Source of the DNA: Nephrocerus scutellatus
Taxonomy: Eukaryota > Arthropoda > Insecta > Diptera > Pipunculidae
Length of the DNA stretch: 64,000 nt
NCBI GenBank assembly: GCA_947095585.1
Contig: OX352765.1
Span: 62,973,725 to 63,037,724, forward strand
Direction: 5' to 3'
The notes under the pieces: model-generated
What the model was told of the DNA's origin: nothing
Seen by the model: only the letters and a program-made list of their open reading frames with translations
The model's database searches: none
Made by a program: the position numbers and the translations under genes
Shown: piece after piece, positions 43,901-54,450 of the stretch
Layout of the letters: each line of letters begins with the position of its first letter
Position numbering within the stretch: the stretch's first letter is position 1

Positions 43901-43965
43901 TTAAAGCAAAAACGCAGTGTTAACGTTATTTCGATTGAAGCGTAATTCTTTTTATTTCCAATCGG
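40930..43965. repeat. 213-bp satellite, array 2 (about 14 copies)
   Basis: CCAATCGGG markers lie at 40961, 41174, 41388, 41601 and 41815, giving periods of 213-214 bp. Copies differ at a few percent; variants such as AACCGCAGTGTTTATTTTATT recur in alternate units (41767, 42193), suggesting higher-order repeats. In one frame most units read PSPLKRRKCEN, YCSRLLRESSRLKYRRRQIK and SECCNCVPACDYRL before a stop. Confidence 0.95.
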
Positions 43966-44147
43966 GCCCTTCGCCGTATGAATCGCCATATAGTTCACCG
44001 ATTCAAAGTGCCATGGGGGACAACTACTTTACGTCAATCAAAATTCCAAATGTTTCATCTAACGCCGTTGAGATACCCTATGCTTTCGGCCAAAGTTCTT
44101 ACACAAGACGGACCATCGACTACAACGACAAGGGATCGGTAGCTTAA
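43917..44147 (+). other. Candidate terminal exon after the satellite
   Basis: The last satellite unit departs from consensus at PSP. Instead of LKRRK it continues YESPYSSPIQSAMGDNYF, IKIPNVSSNAVEIPYAFGQ and ends YNDKGSVA with TAA at 44145-44147. An AATAAA lies at 44296. The switch from repeat to non-repeated open sequence suggests the satellite unit and this segment come from one gene. No family could be assigned confidently. Confidence 0.35.
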
Positions 44148-44159
44148 CCAACATAAAAG

Positions 44160-44843
44160 AAGTCTGTTCCACCATCACGGAGATGGTTTTTGTGAAATGT
44201 TGGAATCGTATTGATTCTGTAGTTATAGATTTAATTCTTTCTTCTCCTTTGTTTCGGCCCAATTTACTTTTCTAACAATGTTTAAAAAAAACCAAATAAA
44301 AGAATTTATAAATTTTAATAGTCTGAGATTTTTTTATGCTTTTTTATGCATAAAAACGATAGAAAACAAAAAAAGGGGGAACATCAAGAGAAAAAAAAGA
44401 AAGAAAAGTAGGAAGATTTTTTTTAATTTATTTACTAATGTATAATCCGTAAGAAATAGTGCTTGAACTACCCTATGTTTTTTTGTTTGAAGGTGACAAC
44501 AGTAGAGAGAGAGTTGTCTCATAACACCTTTTCTTTCAATTTAATGTTGCAGGTGGAGCTCTTCGCATATTCGTTGACAGCGCTGCCGGTGGAATTGCTA
44601 GAGGCACATCGTATTAATGGTTGTACCGACAAAGAAAATAATTATTTATGCAAGTAAGTCGGAGAATCGATGTTTTATTTTCTTATATTATTAATTTGGT
44701 TGTAAATGCCTCATACAATCACTGGCACATTTCTTTTCTCTCTCTGGTACGTCGACTAAGTTCCTTATGAACATATGAACCCGCTTACACTGAAAGAAAT
44801 TTTTTTTGATGTGAGTTTCGTTTTTCTTTAGAGTTTACTTTCT
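44160..44843 (+). other. Sequence with one candidate exon (44553-44653)
   Basis: TTTCTTTCAATTTAATGTTGCAG-type acceptor ends at 44552, the open stretch encodes VELFAYSLTALPVELLEAHR, and CAA then GTAAGT at 44654 gives a good donor. The 101-base exon would fit internal splicing on the plus strand. No family recognised. The remainder is AT-rich. Confidence 0.3.
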
Positions 44844-45760
44844 TAAATAAATTAGAATACTACATTGACGATAGTGTACATCCTTCCTAAGAAGAGGAAA
44901 TTTAATTTTTTTTAAATAACTTAATACTTAATTAAAAGAATATTTTTTGTAGATATTTATATTAGCTGTATTTTATTATCACCTATGATCCATATAGATC
45001 ATTGGTTTGTATGAATTACAAAAACAATACGATTTCTTGCTATTTATCAGGATCCATTTTCGTGATCCAAAATTAGTTTGCTCTATTTCTCACTAGGTTA
45101 CATTTTCGTTCGTGAATGTTGGTGTAATTGTCGACGGCTATGATTTGTATCCATGTTGCCAGATTAGAATACAAAATATTATTTGCAAATTAAATATTAT
45201 TCAATAATTATATGTTCAAATAAATGAATATTCTGCTAACTGTGATTAAAAAGTAATATTTAACTTCGATTTTTTGGATCCTAATTCGTGAATAGAAACC
45301 ATTTTAGATGAATTGGTGGTGGTAAAATATATTAGAAAAAAAATGAGCTCGTCAACTTTTCATTAAAAAAAAAATATTCAGTCGCATGGCAACTTCGCGC
45401 TAAACGTCAAAAACAAGCTCAGCTGCGCCTATTGAGGGAATTATTCCAAAATCAAACATATTACCACAAACACAGAACTTAAATTTTTCGTTGATCTAGA
45501 CTGTTTTATTTTCATTGTGTGATCTATATAGATCATAGGTAATAATAAAACACAACTATTATATGGTTATAATCGCCTATCCTAAGAAAAGTAAATCTAA
45601 GTATTTTTGTAATTCCCCTAATTACTTTTTTAAATAAATTAGAATACTACATTGACGATAGTATACATCCTTCCTAAGAAGAGGAAATTTAATTTTTTTT
45701 AAATAACTTAATACTTAATTGAAAGAATTTTTTTTTGTATATATTTATATTATATGGCTA
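44844..45760. repeat. Tandem duplication carrying an inserted TIR element
   Basis: TAAATAAATTAGAATACTAC...GAAGAGGAAATTTAA occurs at 44844 and 45631, and ATAATCGCCTATCCTAAGAAAA follows each copy (45570 and 45763). The first copy is interrupted by the element at 44965-45556. Confidence 0.8.
44965..45556. mobile_element. 592-bp inverted-repeat element with TATTA duplication
   Basis: Ends GCTGTATTTTATTATCACC and its inverse GGTAATAATAAAACACAAC; the TIRs continue through a GATC(C/T)ATATAGATC palindrome. TATTA is duplicated at 44960-44964 and 45557-45561, and the second tandem copy gives the empty site TTTATATTATATGG. No transposase. The superfamily is unclear. Confidence 0.75.
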
Positions 45761-46514
45761 TAATCGCCTATCCTAAGAAAAATAGATCTAAGTTTGTTTT
45801 GTAATTCCCTTAATGGACTGAAATGAATATTTAATATCTGAATAAACTTCTTTCTGTAATTTTTCCAAGAAGAAAAGAAAAAACATTTAAAATCGGACTA
45901 TGTTTTATTTTACGGGATAATCTACTTATTAAATAGTTAAATAGAGTCGGAAGGGATCATTGGCTACCCATCTTCTCTGCTACTCTAAAGTAACCCGTGC
46001 ACGCAAATTTTTTTGAATTATTTAAATTCAACGAACCCTGAGCACTACCTTCATCAGGAGGAGCCTGTGACGCTAATTCTTCATCATTTTTCTTTTTTAG
46101 ATCTTTACTCTCGTCTTTTGCTTCGACCATGTTAAAACTTTTAACATTTTTTAGCAATGTCAAAAATTTAATTTTTTTTTATCGATAATGACAAAATTAA
46201 CAACAAACACTGTATACACCAAACTAAATAAAACTAACCTTAAAGAACCTTGTCCCGGCGTCTTACTATAATAATACACTAAACTAAATAAAACTAACCT
46301 TAAAGAACCTTGTCCCGGCGTCTTACAATAAAAATTTGATGTATGCAATAAAAATTTTAATGCTGCGTTTTTGTTGTCGAGTATTTATCAAAATTGCTTG
46401 ATTTCCTTTTAACAGTGCGATTTTTCTCCAAAAATTTTCTGGTTAGAGTTGCCTTCACCAAAAAATACGACGATCCAAAATTTTCGTTATTTCGTTATTC
46501 AACTCGGGGTCACC
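45761..46514 (-). other. CsRn1-like leader and possible gag N-terminus
   Basis: 45957-46163 on the minus strand is an open frame (MVEAKDESKDLKKKNDEELAS, then APPDEGSAQG) with a charged, acidic-basic N-terminus plausible for a gag start. 46223-46266 and 46282-46326 are a direct repeat of ACCTTGTCCCGGCGTCTTAC with flanks, period about 60. Right of it lies the PBS at 46504-46515. 45761-45950 is AT-rich with nothing recognised. Confidence 0.45.
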
Positions 46515-46515
46515 A
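46504..46515 (-). promoter_or_regulatory. Primer-binding site beside the 46.5-kb LTR
   Basis: In the sense direction TGGTGACCCCGA follows the LTR end. CsRn1-clade elements are known to use tRNA-Trp, and this string fits a tRNA ending GGGGTCACCA. Confidence 0.65.
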
Positions 46516-46683
46516 GTTATAGGTTTTTGGATGTTAACAAACTGATATTTTATTTATATGAATATTTATATATATTTTATATTTTATTTATATAAATATT
46601 TACAACTATTCTATTTGACCGACTTATATTTTTATTGAGGTGAGTAGGCTTTTTTACTTGGGTCAAATCTTTATTTTCTGTCT
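46515..46683 (-). repeat. LTR (169 bp), 5' side, matching 30592-30760
   Basis: Nearly the same as the LTR at 30592 and adjoined by a PBS on the correct side for a minus-strand element. It is therefore a 5' LTR of the same family and possibly of the same copy. Confidence 0.75.
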
Positions 46684-47354
46684 TGTGCCGTTGTAAAGTT
46701 TTGGCGAGTCGAGAATCCGTGGTAAAATAATGGGAGATCAAACTATAAGGCGATGTGGTGGCAATCCAGACGAGTTTAGGAACTCAGTTATATAATTAAC
46801 TTCCTCATCAGTATCTACAACGATATAGATACACTTATATTCAGGGACTATGCCTATTAACATATTCTGGACACGGCATCACATGCTGTGTTTATTATAC
46901 TCCTACATAAGGGAAACAATCTACTCGGTCCCGCCAATAAGTCCGGAATATTGTAGCTCATCTAAAACTTGGGAGAGGACATCGATGTACATCGCGTTTA
47001 ACCTGGCAGATGTCCCATTTAATAGAAAATCATAAAATATAAATAGTTTGTCTTCACCGTTGAGTTCCATTTTATTTCCATTCATTCAATTTACGGCGCA
47101 GGCAAGTATTTGATTGTTTATTTCGTGGGTGTCTCCATTTTAGTAGGAAGAATGGCCCCTTCTCGCAACCGGTTCAATATGTGATAGATTTGAGAAACTG
47201 CCGGATAAAAAGAATTTATTAGTTCTGCGGCAGATTTAAAAAATCGATGTCAATTTAATATAACCATAAGACACGGATACTAATCTACCTTTTCCAAATT
47301 GAAGTGAGGCGACAATGCCCCCACCCCCAAATTCGTCGTCAAATGGTCGCCGAG
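46684..47354. other. Unassigned sequence
   Basis: Moderate GC. A 61-codon plus-strand frame at 46850-47035 (MPINIFWTRHHMLCLLYSYI) has no recognised family. Nothing else could be supported. Confidence 0.4.
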
Positions 47355-48070
47355 TACCATTCTAAACATCACTATTCATCTCAGCGACCCCGACACTAAT
47401 ATCGGTCACACTTCCCCCTCCGGGGAGACAACTCACCCATAGGAGTGTCCTACCAATACTATTTATCTCAGTGGTCTCGAGAACTATTGAATGGACACTA
47501 ATAACGGTCATCCCCCTCAGGTATCGACCCCATCCCCCTAGAGCTGTCTTACCACCACCATTCAACTCAGCGACCCCGAAAACCATAGATTGGACACACC
47601 GCCACCTCAGTTATCGACTCCATCCCCCTAGAGCTATTTTACCATCACCATTCAAATCAGCGACCCCGAAAACCATCGAATCGACACTAATATCGGTCAC
47701 CTCCATTCACCCCCTCAGTTATCGAGCTGTCGTACCATCTCACACTCAGGGACCCCGAAAACCATAGATTGGACACTAATATCGGTCACCCCCACCTCAG
47801 TTATCGACTCCATCCCCCTAGAGCTATCTTACCATCACCATTCAAATCAGCGACCCCGAAAACCATCGAATCGACACTAATATCGGTCACCTCCCTTCAC
47901 CCCCTCAGTTATCGAGCTGTCGTACCATCACCATTCAACTCAGCGACTCCGAAAATTATAAAATCGACACTAATATCGGTCACCCCCACCACAGTTATCG
48001 ACCCCATCCCCCTAGAGCTGTCTTACCATCACCATTCAACTCAGCGACCCTGAATACAATAGAATCAATA
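47355..48070. repeat. Minisatellite, 87-100 bp unit, about 8 copies
   Basis: CAGCGACCCCGAAAACCAT recurs at about 47384 (diverged), 47471, 47571, 47661, 47751, 47851, 47944 and 48044, with CGACACTAATATCGGTCAC, CCCCCTAGAGCT and CTTACCATCACCATTCAA between. It is C-rich on the plus strand against an AT-rich surround. Open frames across it (47471-47767, 47769-48053) repeat with the unit and are not evidence for a gene. Confidence 0.9.
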
Positions 48071-48074
48071 CTAA

Positions 48075-48270
48075 TATCCATTATGAGATTATGAGAATGC
48101 AAAAAATATTATATTGTCAGCTGACACAACTAGTCCAACTAATTATAGCTCATCAAGTAAACCACTTTTTAATTATTTCGATTTGTATTATAACTCGTAT
48201 TTTAGTTTTAATTAGCTACCGATTCACCTGATACTGCACTATCAAGAAAGAGAAAAAACAACCGGATCTA
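48075..48270 (+). repeat. Dispersed fragment matching 56665-56840
   Basis: Shares TATGAGAATGCAAA, TATTATATTGTCAG, TGACACAACTAG and GATTCACCTGATACTGCA with 56665-56840, where the same stretch follows the intron-exon segment also seen at 30.3 kb. Confidence 0.7.
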
Positions 48271-48559
48271 TAGAAAAAGAATATTCAATAGAAATTGATG
48301 TAATCAGGACCACCATACACAAATCAAAAAAACATTTCCAGTCAAGTCATGGCTCCTGGTTGAAAAAACATGTTTTTATCTCTGTAATGGTATTTTACAG
48401 AAGAAGCAAGAAAACATGTTTTTTGCGATTTTTGGAGTCTTTCTGATGACATGAAAAGAGTTGTTATTAGCGGTCTTGTGAAAAAGCTGACTGGAAAAGT
48501 AGGAGAAAAACAAGAAAATTGAATTAGATCCAAAACCCAGAGCCCACAAAAATACAATT
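48271..48559. other. Unassigned sequence
   Basis: Contains two inverse AAAACATGTTTT motifs (48363, 48411) and a plus-strand open stretch near 48440-48530 (DDMKRVVISGLVKKLTGKVG). No family was recognised. Confidence 0.35.
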
Positions 48560-49130
48560 TAATTGGGGGCCCCGGGCCCGTTCACTTCAAATTTTTACAA
48601 AATGTGTTGTCAATCGGAGACACACATGTTTATAAAATTTGAAGAAAATCGGGTACATTTTTTATAAAATTTGTAAGGGATACCCCCGACCCTGGGGCAC
48701 GATCACTACCAAATTTTTACAAAAAGTGTTGTCCAACGCAGATACACATTTGTATACAATTTGAATTTAAAGAAAATTGGGTAAGTTTTGTAAACTTTGT
48801 AAATGAGACCCAAAATTTTAATAGAAAGCGTTGTCATCGGAAATTCACATGTGCGCAAAGTTTTAATAAAATAGAGCTTTAGGAAGCGGGTTAAAAATTG
48901 ATCACAAGATTTGGTATGCCAGCCAGCCAGCCACGGGCACGAGAAGTTAATAAAGAGAATTTAATAAAACAACACATAAAAATTTAAATGTTTCGTGTAA
49001 ATTCTCTATACAAAATGTGCAAAGTTTGAATAAAATCGGGTAAATTTTTTTAAAAAAAATGTTTTCGGAGCCCCCTATCCCGATTACTCCAAATTTTTTA
49101 CAAAAGTGTTTCCATAGGAGATACATATGT
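48560..49130. mobile_element. GCCAGCCAGCC family element, copy 2 and part of a next one
   Basis: GGGGGCCCCGGGCCCGTTCA, repeated AAATTTTTACAAAAAGTGTT with GGAGACACACATGT, then AGCCAGCCAGCCACGGGCAC and TTAATAAAGAGAATTT. Another CAACACATAAAAATTTAAAT start follows at 48971 and is cut by the LINE at 49131. Confidence 0.65.
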
Positions 49131-49209
49131 TTTTTTTTATAATTCGCGTACGCTTCAAGGGGTTCGCACTCTTATAATGCTCGGCTATATGCTTGGCACA
49201 GCGTGGGCG

Positions 49210-49834
49210 TTAAGGAAGAGGAGGAGAAAAGAGGAGATGTCTATGAGCTTGTGTTTTGAATGCCTGTGGATCATAGTGATGTGGGAAGACAGAGCTTGGC
49301 AGAGCATTCCACATACGAGTTGTACGGCTGAAGAACGAATCCCTGAATTTAACTGTACGTCCGAAGATGGGCTTAAGGGTAAACTGATGAGCATTTAGAG
49401 CGCCACGAGTATTGCGGTTGAATTCAAGGAGAGGTGGCATGCAGCTGGCTATTTCTCTTGAGCACCGCTGGTAGAAGAAGTGATAAAACAGTGACAAGCA
49501 AGAAACGTTCCAGCGGTGTTCAAGCGAATCAATCGATTTCGCTATATTTTCGTCACCGATAAGTTTTATCGCGCGGTTTTGTATTGTATCTAGCACCAGA
49601 CCAGATATGGCAATTGTACTCAAGTTTTTGAAGAATAAAATCCTTGTAAATGGTAGCCAGATCAGAGGGAGTGAAATATTTCTTGCACCGGGCTAGAAAA
49701 CCTAAACATTTCGCAGCATTTTTAGCGACGGTAAATATGTGGTCATTCCAACGAAGCTTGTCGTTAACGCACATACCGAGAATTGCGAGATTTTCAGTTT
49801 CCTCGATGCAAGTGCCATTCATGGATAATGGCAT
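49210..49834 (-). pseudogene. LINE B ORF2 C-terminus
   Basis: Frames 49553-49834 (LAILGMCVNDKLRWNDHIF, AAKCLGFLARCKKYF, LATIYKDFILQKLEYNC) and 49210-49623 (NRAIKLIGDENIAKSIDSL, WNVSCLSLFYHFF) together give the post-RT part, with a short deletion and frameshift near 49600. Confidence 0.8.
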
Positions 49835-50387
49835 GGGATTTGGGATTCGCTTGGAGAGTCAGGACAGGACAGGAGAGACAGGAGACAGCATTGGGTTTTG
49901 GAAGCGTTAAATTCTACTCGATTGATTTCTCCCCATTGTATTATGCTGGCAGGGTCAGAATTTAACGTGCTTAACATACGAAGTTGTTTGAGTTCCACAT
50001 CAGAGGTTGAGGGACGTTCCTCAAACTTATATGAGAAGCTGAGAGTGCTGTCGTCAGCGAAAGAGTGAATTGGATTAGAAGTCACAGATAAGAGATCATT
50101 AATAAAAATGAGAAAGAGTGTCGGAGACAGAACAGAGCCCTGGAGAACGCCAGCATTTATGTGGTGTATTTCAGACTTGAAACCGTCTAAAACAACTTGA
50201 ATCGAGCGGTCCAAAAGATAGCTTCTAATCCATTTAAGCAGTTTATCATTGACACCATAAGCACGCATTTTAGACAAAAGAGCTTGATGCCAAACTCTGT
50301 CAAATGCCTTTGAAATATCGAGTGCAACAGCTTTGCTTTCTCCAAAATGATGCAAAGATTAGTTCCACTGTTCGGTGAGAACGTCAT
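49819..50387 (-). pseudogene. LINE B reverse transcriptase, C-terminal half
   Basis: HHFGESKAVALDISKAFDRV, INAGVLQGSVLSPTLFLIFI and HSFADDSTLSFSYKF with the catalytic FADD. The N-terminal RT blocks (SAGPDGIP, YRPIALTS, GFRRQRST) that copy A keeps are absent. Confidence 0.85.
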
Positions 50388-50472
50388 TATAAATGAGCGT
50401 TGGAATCGACGACGAGGCTGAATTTTTGATTCTTTTCACGAAAGACCAAAAATTTTTACTACCTTTGGGGCA

Positions 50473-51642
50473 TTATAGTATTTTTTGCCTTAATTTTCGG
50501 TCGTAGGCGAATTTGACTCGCCGAAGATGGGCATTGCAATCATTTCTTGCTCGTTTAAACTTTTTTCGATTTTCCTCGGAAGGGTTTGCTTTGTAAAACC
50601 GAAAGCATACCTCTCTAATCCTAGAAGCCTCTTTACAGCTCAAGTCATACCATCCATCTTCCTTTGATTTGATAGATTTATTCCTAAAAGGGATAAACTT
50701 TCTCATACCAATAAGAATGATGTTTGTTATTGCATCAGCGGCGGCATTCACGTTGCTATCGCGAAACAATAGCGACCAGTTATAACTCCCAAAGTAGTTG
50801 TTAAGGCCATCCCAATTGGCTTTCTCGTATTACCATACTATTTTTTTGGGAGTTTTTTCTCTAACTACGTGGTTTATTAACGAGAAATTAGCTGATACTA
50901 CACAATGGTCTGATGAGCCTAGGGGCGATAATACATTGACGGAGTATTTATCAGGACGAGAGGTAAGGAACAAGTCAAGGGTGTTTGCGGAATGATTTGC
51001 AATGTCAGGTATTCGTGTAGGCTCATTTACAAGCTGAGTAAGGTGATTAAACTCAGCGAATAACTCAACACACCTTCCTTCGAGTGTTGTCTGGCCAGAA
51101 TGGCGAAGCCACCCAGAATTGTGTACATTGAAACCGCCCGAAATAACGATTTCTTTTTTACGATTTCCAATTCTTAAGATGGAATCAGACAGTGCATCAA
51201 ACTCGCTCTGAGTTGAAACACTGTCTAAGTGGGGGCTTCTGTAAAGGAAACAGTAGTAGATGTTGCGCTCTTGTACCTTTACTTTGAGCCAAATGAAATT
51301 GAATTCCGGATTGGAACTTTGGCTAAATTGAGGCAAAAGCTGAAACGCAACATCACTACGGACATAGATTGCGAGTCCGCATCGAGGGAAAAATAATGGC
51401 ACCAAGCTATACCCAGGTAGATTAAATTCCGATGCATCAGAATTATCAAATACCTGAGTTTCACTCAGTGCCAGAATTTCTGGCCTGTGGACATGTACAT
51501 GGTTAAACACAGCGAACGAAATTGTTCTCAGCCCACGTATGCTGCTGAGATCCACTCTGAAAACACACATAACTACAAAAAACAAACACACAAAACACAA
51601 CTTACCGCTTCTTTTTACCGAATTGAGAAGAGAATGTCTCAA
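50473..51642 (-). pseudogene. LINE B endonuclease and linker
   Basis: 51642-50830 reads FRVDLSSIRGLR, ILALSETQVFDNS, NFIWLKVKVQERNIYYCFLY, IVISGGFNVHNSGW, and PLGSSDHCVVSANF. The GDFN motif reads GGFN, so a catalytic aspartate appears lost. 50473-50769 is the linker (KFIPFRNKSIKSKEDGWYDL). Confidence 0.85.
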
Positions 51643-52039
51643 AATGGATTATTAACACAAATTGTCGCCAGTGTTATGCCTTCACGACAAAATGAGTTAA
51701 ATCACCAGGAGAAACAAACACTCACAATCCGTTATTCTAATAGCTAAAGAATTAGATCATCAACAGACTGCCGCATACAAAACATACGACAGTTATATTT
51801 CACCAATTTCTTTAGCTGCGATGATGGGGATGGGGAACACGGACACGCACACTGCACTTTGCACTTGTTGATCGGCGCCGATCACGCGAACCGTTGATTG
51901 TTTTGCGAGCACTTTAATTTTGTTTTTGTTTTTTTTTTGTTTTGGCGCAAGCACAATACACGACGTTGTTGTGCTTTTTTTTTTTTACTTCGCGTGTGCT
52001 GGAGTGCAGCAGTGCAGAGTGAGTATAACATTTTACGAA

Positions 52040-52260
52040 AATCGGGAATTTTTTTTATAAAATTATTTAAAAAAAAAATTCCATCAGTAATACACATGTG
52101 TTTCAAATTTGAAGAAAATCGGGCTAATTTTCAAAACATATATATATATATATAGGCTACCCTCGGGCCTCAGGGCCCGTTCACTCAAAAAATTTTACAA
52201 AAAGTTTTGTCCATCAAAGAAACACATGTGTTTAAAATTTGAAGAAAATCTGGTATTTTT
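52040..52260. repeat. GCCAGCCAGCC family fragment, copy 3
   Basis: CACATGTGTTTCAAATTTGA and GAAAATCGGG units, a short (TA)n, CTCGGGCCTCAGGGCCCGTT and a further unit; truncated on both sides. Confidence 0.6.
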
Positions 52261-52440
52261 TTTTAAAAAAGGCTTATTTCCCCAAATTCCAGATCCCAGA
52301 ATTTCCTAGGAACAAGTCTTATATTCGCATCTTGGTCTTATATACAGAATATCATAAGAATCGTTTGAGAAATCGCTTGGTTCCCATAATTCCGGACCTT
52401 ATTGGCCATATCCCGGAATTTCCATAGGAGCTGTGGAACG
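52261..52440. repeat. Unit of the 2.1-3.1 kb tandem repeat family
   Basis: CCAGAATTTCCTAGGAACAA, GTCTTATATTCGCATCTTGG and TTATTGGCCATATCCCGGAA match the array at 2100-3160. Confidence 0.7.
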
Positions 52441-52462
52441 AGTATATGTATGTATATATATA

Positions 52463-54050
52463 CAGGGTGTACAAGAATTCGTAGAACAAACGAAGCAGGG
52501 TGATAGCGGAGGTCATTTTCAACTAAAATAGCCAAATGAAGTTTTATCGAATTGTTGATGGTTAAAAAGTTATTCCATTTTTAGTATTTTTGGGTAAAAT
52601 CGCATACGCATACTTAAAAATTAATTTAAAAAAAAAAACAAACGGTTCTTTTGTTTATGATTATTTTTTAATATGATCTGGAAGAGTGTGCCTTTCCAAT
52701 AAAGTCATTTTTATAAACTTTATTATCTTCTGTCAAATTAAAACAACAGATTTGTGATGTCTTTTTGTATCCTAAATTTTTTTGATTGATTTTTAAGTCG
52801 TTCTGGCGGAAAAACAATGTACTACAGAAAGTTGACCGACTATCAGAAAAACTTGCGACATAAATGCAGATTCATAAATGGTATCACGCATAGGAATATT
52901 CAAAACAGAATGTTTTTATCAATTGTTTTGTGGAGTACGTAGAGATTTTTTAAACAGAGATACGTACTTTTGACCTTACATCCGACCAACGTGGAATGGA
53001 TGCACTCTTACCACTCCACTCCAGTGCATAATCTGCTTCAAACGGACTTGCCTAGAAGGACCTAATTTTGTGAGTGGACACATGAAATTGGTGGTTAAAA
53101 TGAACACATGAAAATGGAGTCGGTGTGGCTGAAATAATTTTAGAAATGTTCATTGTTTAATCTTAAAAATTTAATTTCCTTCAAAAAAGATTAACAGTAA
53201 CCTTGTAGCAGGAATTGTTCAAGTGTTATAGGGTGTGAAGCATATAAGATCAAAAGTACGTTTTCAATCATTTCACAAACTTTCAATTTTAATCCTTTTC
53301 CTGTTGACCTTTTTCAGAAATATTATGACGTGGAGTTGTAGAAAATTCAATGGGCTTTAATATTACATTTGTCAAAAAAAAAATTATCCTAGAGCATTTT
53401 TCGAAATAATTGCGTTTGAAAATAAAATTTTTAAAAAAACGTTTATATAGGTTTTAAGAATTTAAAAAAAATTACATCTTCTTGACCTTAAAGATTTAAT
53501 TTTCTATTAAAATAGACTTACAGTGATATTGTAGCTAGAAGCGTTCAAGGGTTACAGGGTGTAAAGTGATGTAAGGTCAAAAGTACGCTTTCGTTTATTT
53601 TACAAACTTTCATTTTTAACCCTGCTCCTGTTGACCGAATGCAAAAATATTGTGAGGCGGATTTGTAGAAAATTGAATTGAATGAATGGGCTTTAATATT
53701 GCATTTGTCAAAAAAAATTTATCCGCGACTTTCAAAATATTCGCGTTTGAAAATAAAATTTAAAAAAAGAAAATACATTTATGGATTTTGACGACGTTTA
53801 TATCGGTAACGGTTTCAAGAATTTAAAAAATGTTAATTATTTGATCGTATAAATTTAGTTTTCTTTTAAAAATGACCAACAGTGACCTTGTAGCTAGAAG
53901 CGTTCAAGAGTTACAGGGTGTGAAGTGATGTAAGGTCAAAAGTACGTCTCTTCGCATTTAAACGCTACGCTCCCATACGATTTTTTTCACGAAATTAACC
54001 AAGGAATCATCCCTTTAAGTATTTGCCACCTTAACAGATACACCCTGTAT
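52463..54050. mobile_element. Inverted-repeat element with CAGGGTGT ends
   Basis: Ends CAGGGTGTAC at the left and ACACCCTG at the right, within flanking TATATA. About 1.59 kb, no transposase frame. It holds three diverged tandem units (marker CAGT(A/G)A(C/T)(C/A)TTGTAGC at 53195, 53521, 53880; periods 326 and 359 bp), each containing TTATAGGGTGTGAAG-type sequence and AAGGTCAAAAGTACG. The TIR is short, so the assignment as a transposon is moderate. Confidence 0.55.
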
Positions 54051-54062
54051 ATATCTAATATA

Positions 54063-54450
54063 TAAAAATGGTGTGTGTATTGTTTGAGATTGCCTTTCTC
54101 CGGAACCAGACATCGCAGGAAGCTGAAATTTTCACCATAGATTAGGATTTTAGCGGTTTGGGTTTTTGAACTCTCTAAGTGGCGCTGTTGTCAAAATATA
54201 ACGGTTTTTTTGTTTCTCAGCAACGAAGCAACTTAGGATCTTCAGATTTTAACCATAGGTTTGTTTAATTGCTATTTGCTTGTGAAATTTGGACCGGATA
54301 GATGGCGCTGTTTCCAGGATATAACGGTTTTTCTGTTTCTTAGTAACGAAGCATCTTAGGAACTTAAAATTTTAACTAAACGTTTGTTTCGTTGCTATTT
54401 GGGTTTTTGTGTAATTTGGACCCGTTAGGTGGCGCTGTTTTCAAGATAGT
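54063..54450. repeat. About 125-bp tandem repeat, three copies
   Basis: Each has GGCGCTGTT(T/G)(T/C)CA, ATATAACGGTTTTT(C/T)TG, a TAACGAAGCAACTTAGG-like block and GTTTGTTT(A/C)(A/G)TTGCTATTTG. It begins next to GGTGTGTGTATTGTTTGAGA. Confidence 0.8.

Larger units (their letters stand above)
49131..52030 (-). mobile_element. Jockey/CR1-type LINE, copy B
   Basis: Same family as copy A with the same 3' end (T-tract, then AATTCGCGTACGCTTCAAGG against copy A's GTACACACGCTAAAGGGG). The order is C-terminal blocks (49210-49834), RT (49819-50387), linker (50473-50769) and endonuclease (50830-51642). About 500 bases of the RT (between LIHND and EKWNQ of copy A) are deleted at about 50385. The 5' untranslated end extends to about 52030. 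Confidence 0.85.

Noticed and set aside
40930..43965. Regularly spaced repeats that could suggest a CRISPR array
   Set aside because: The whole 213-bp unit is repeated, with no unique spacers, in a eukaryotic context; it is a satellite.
47471..48053. Open frames of 94-98 codons across the minisatellite
   Set aside because: The frames repeat with the unit and contain no recognised domain.
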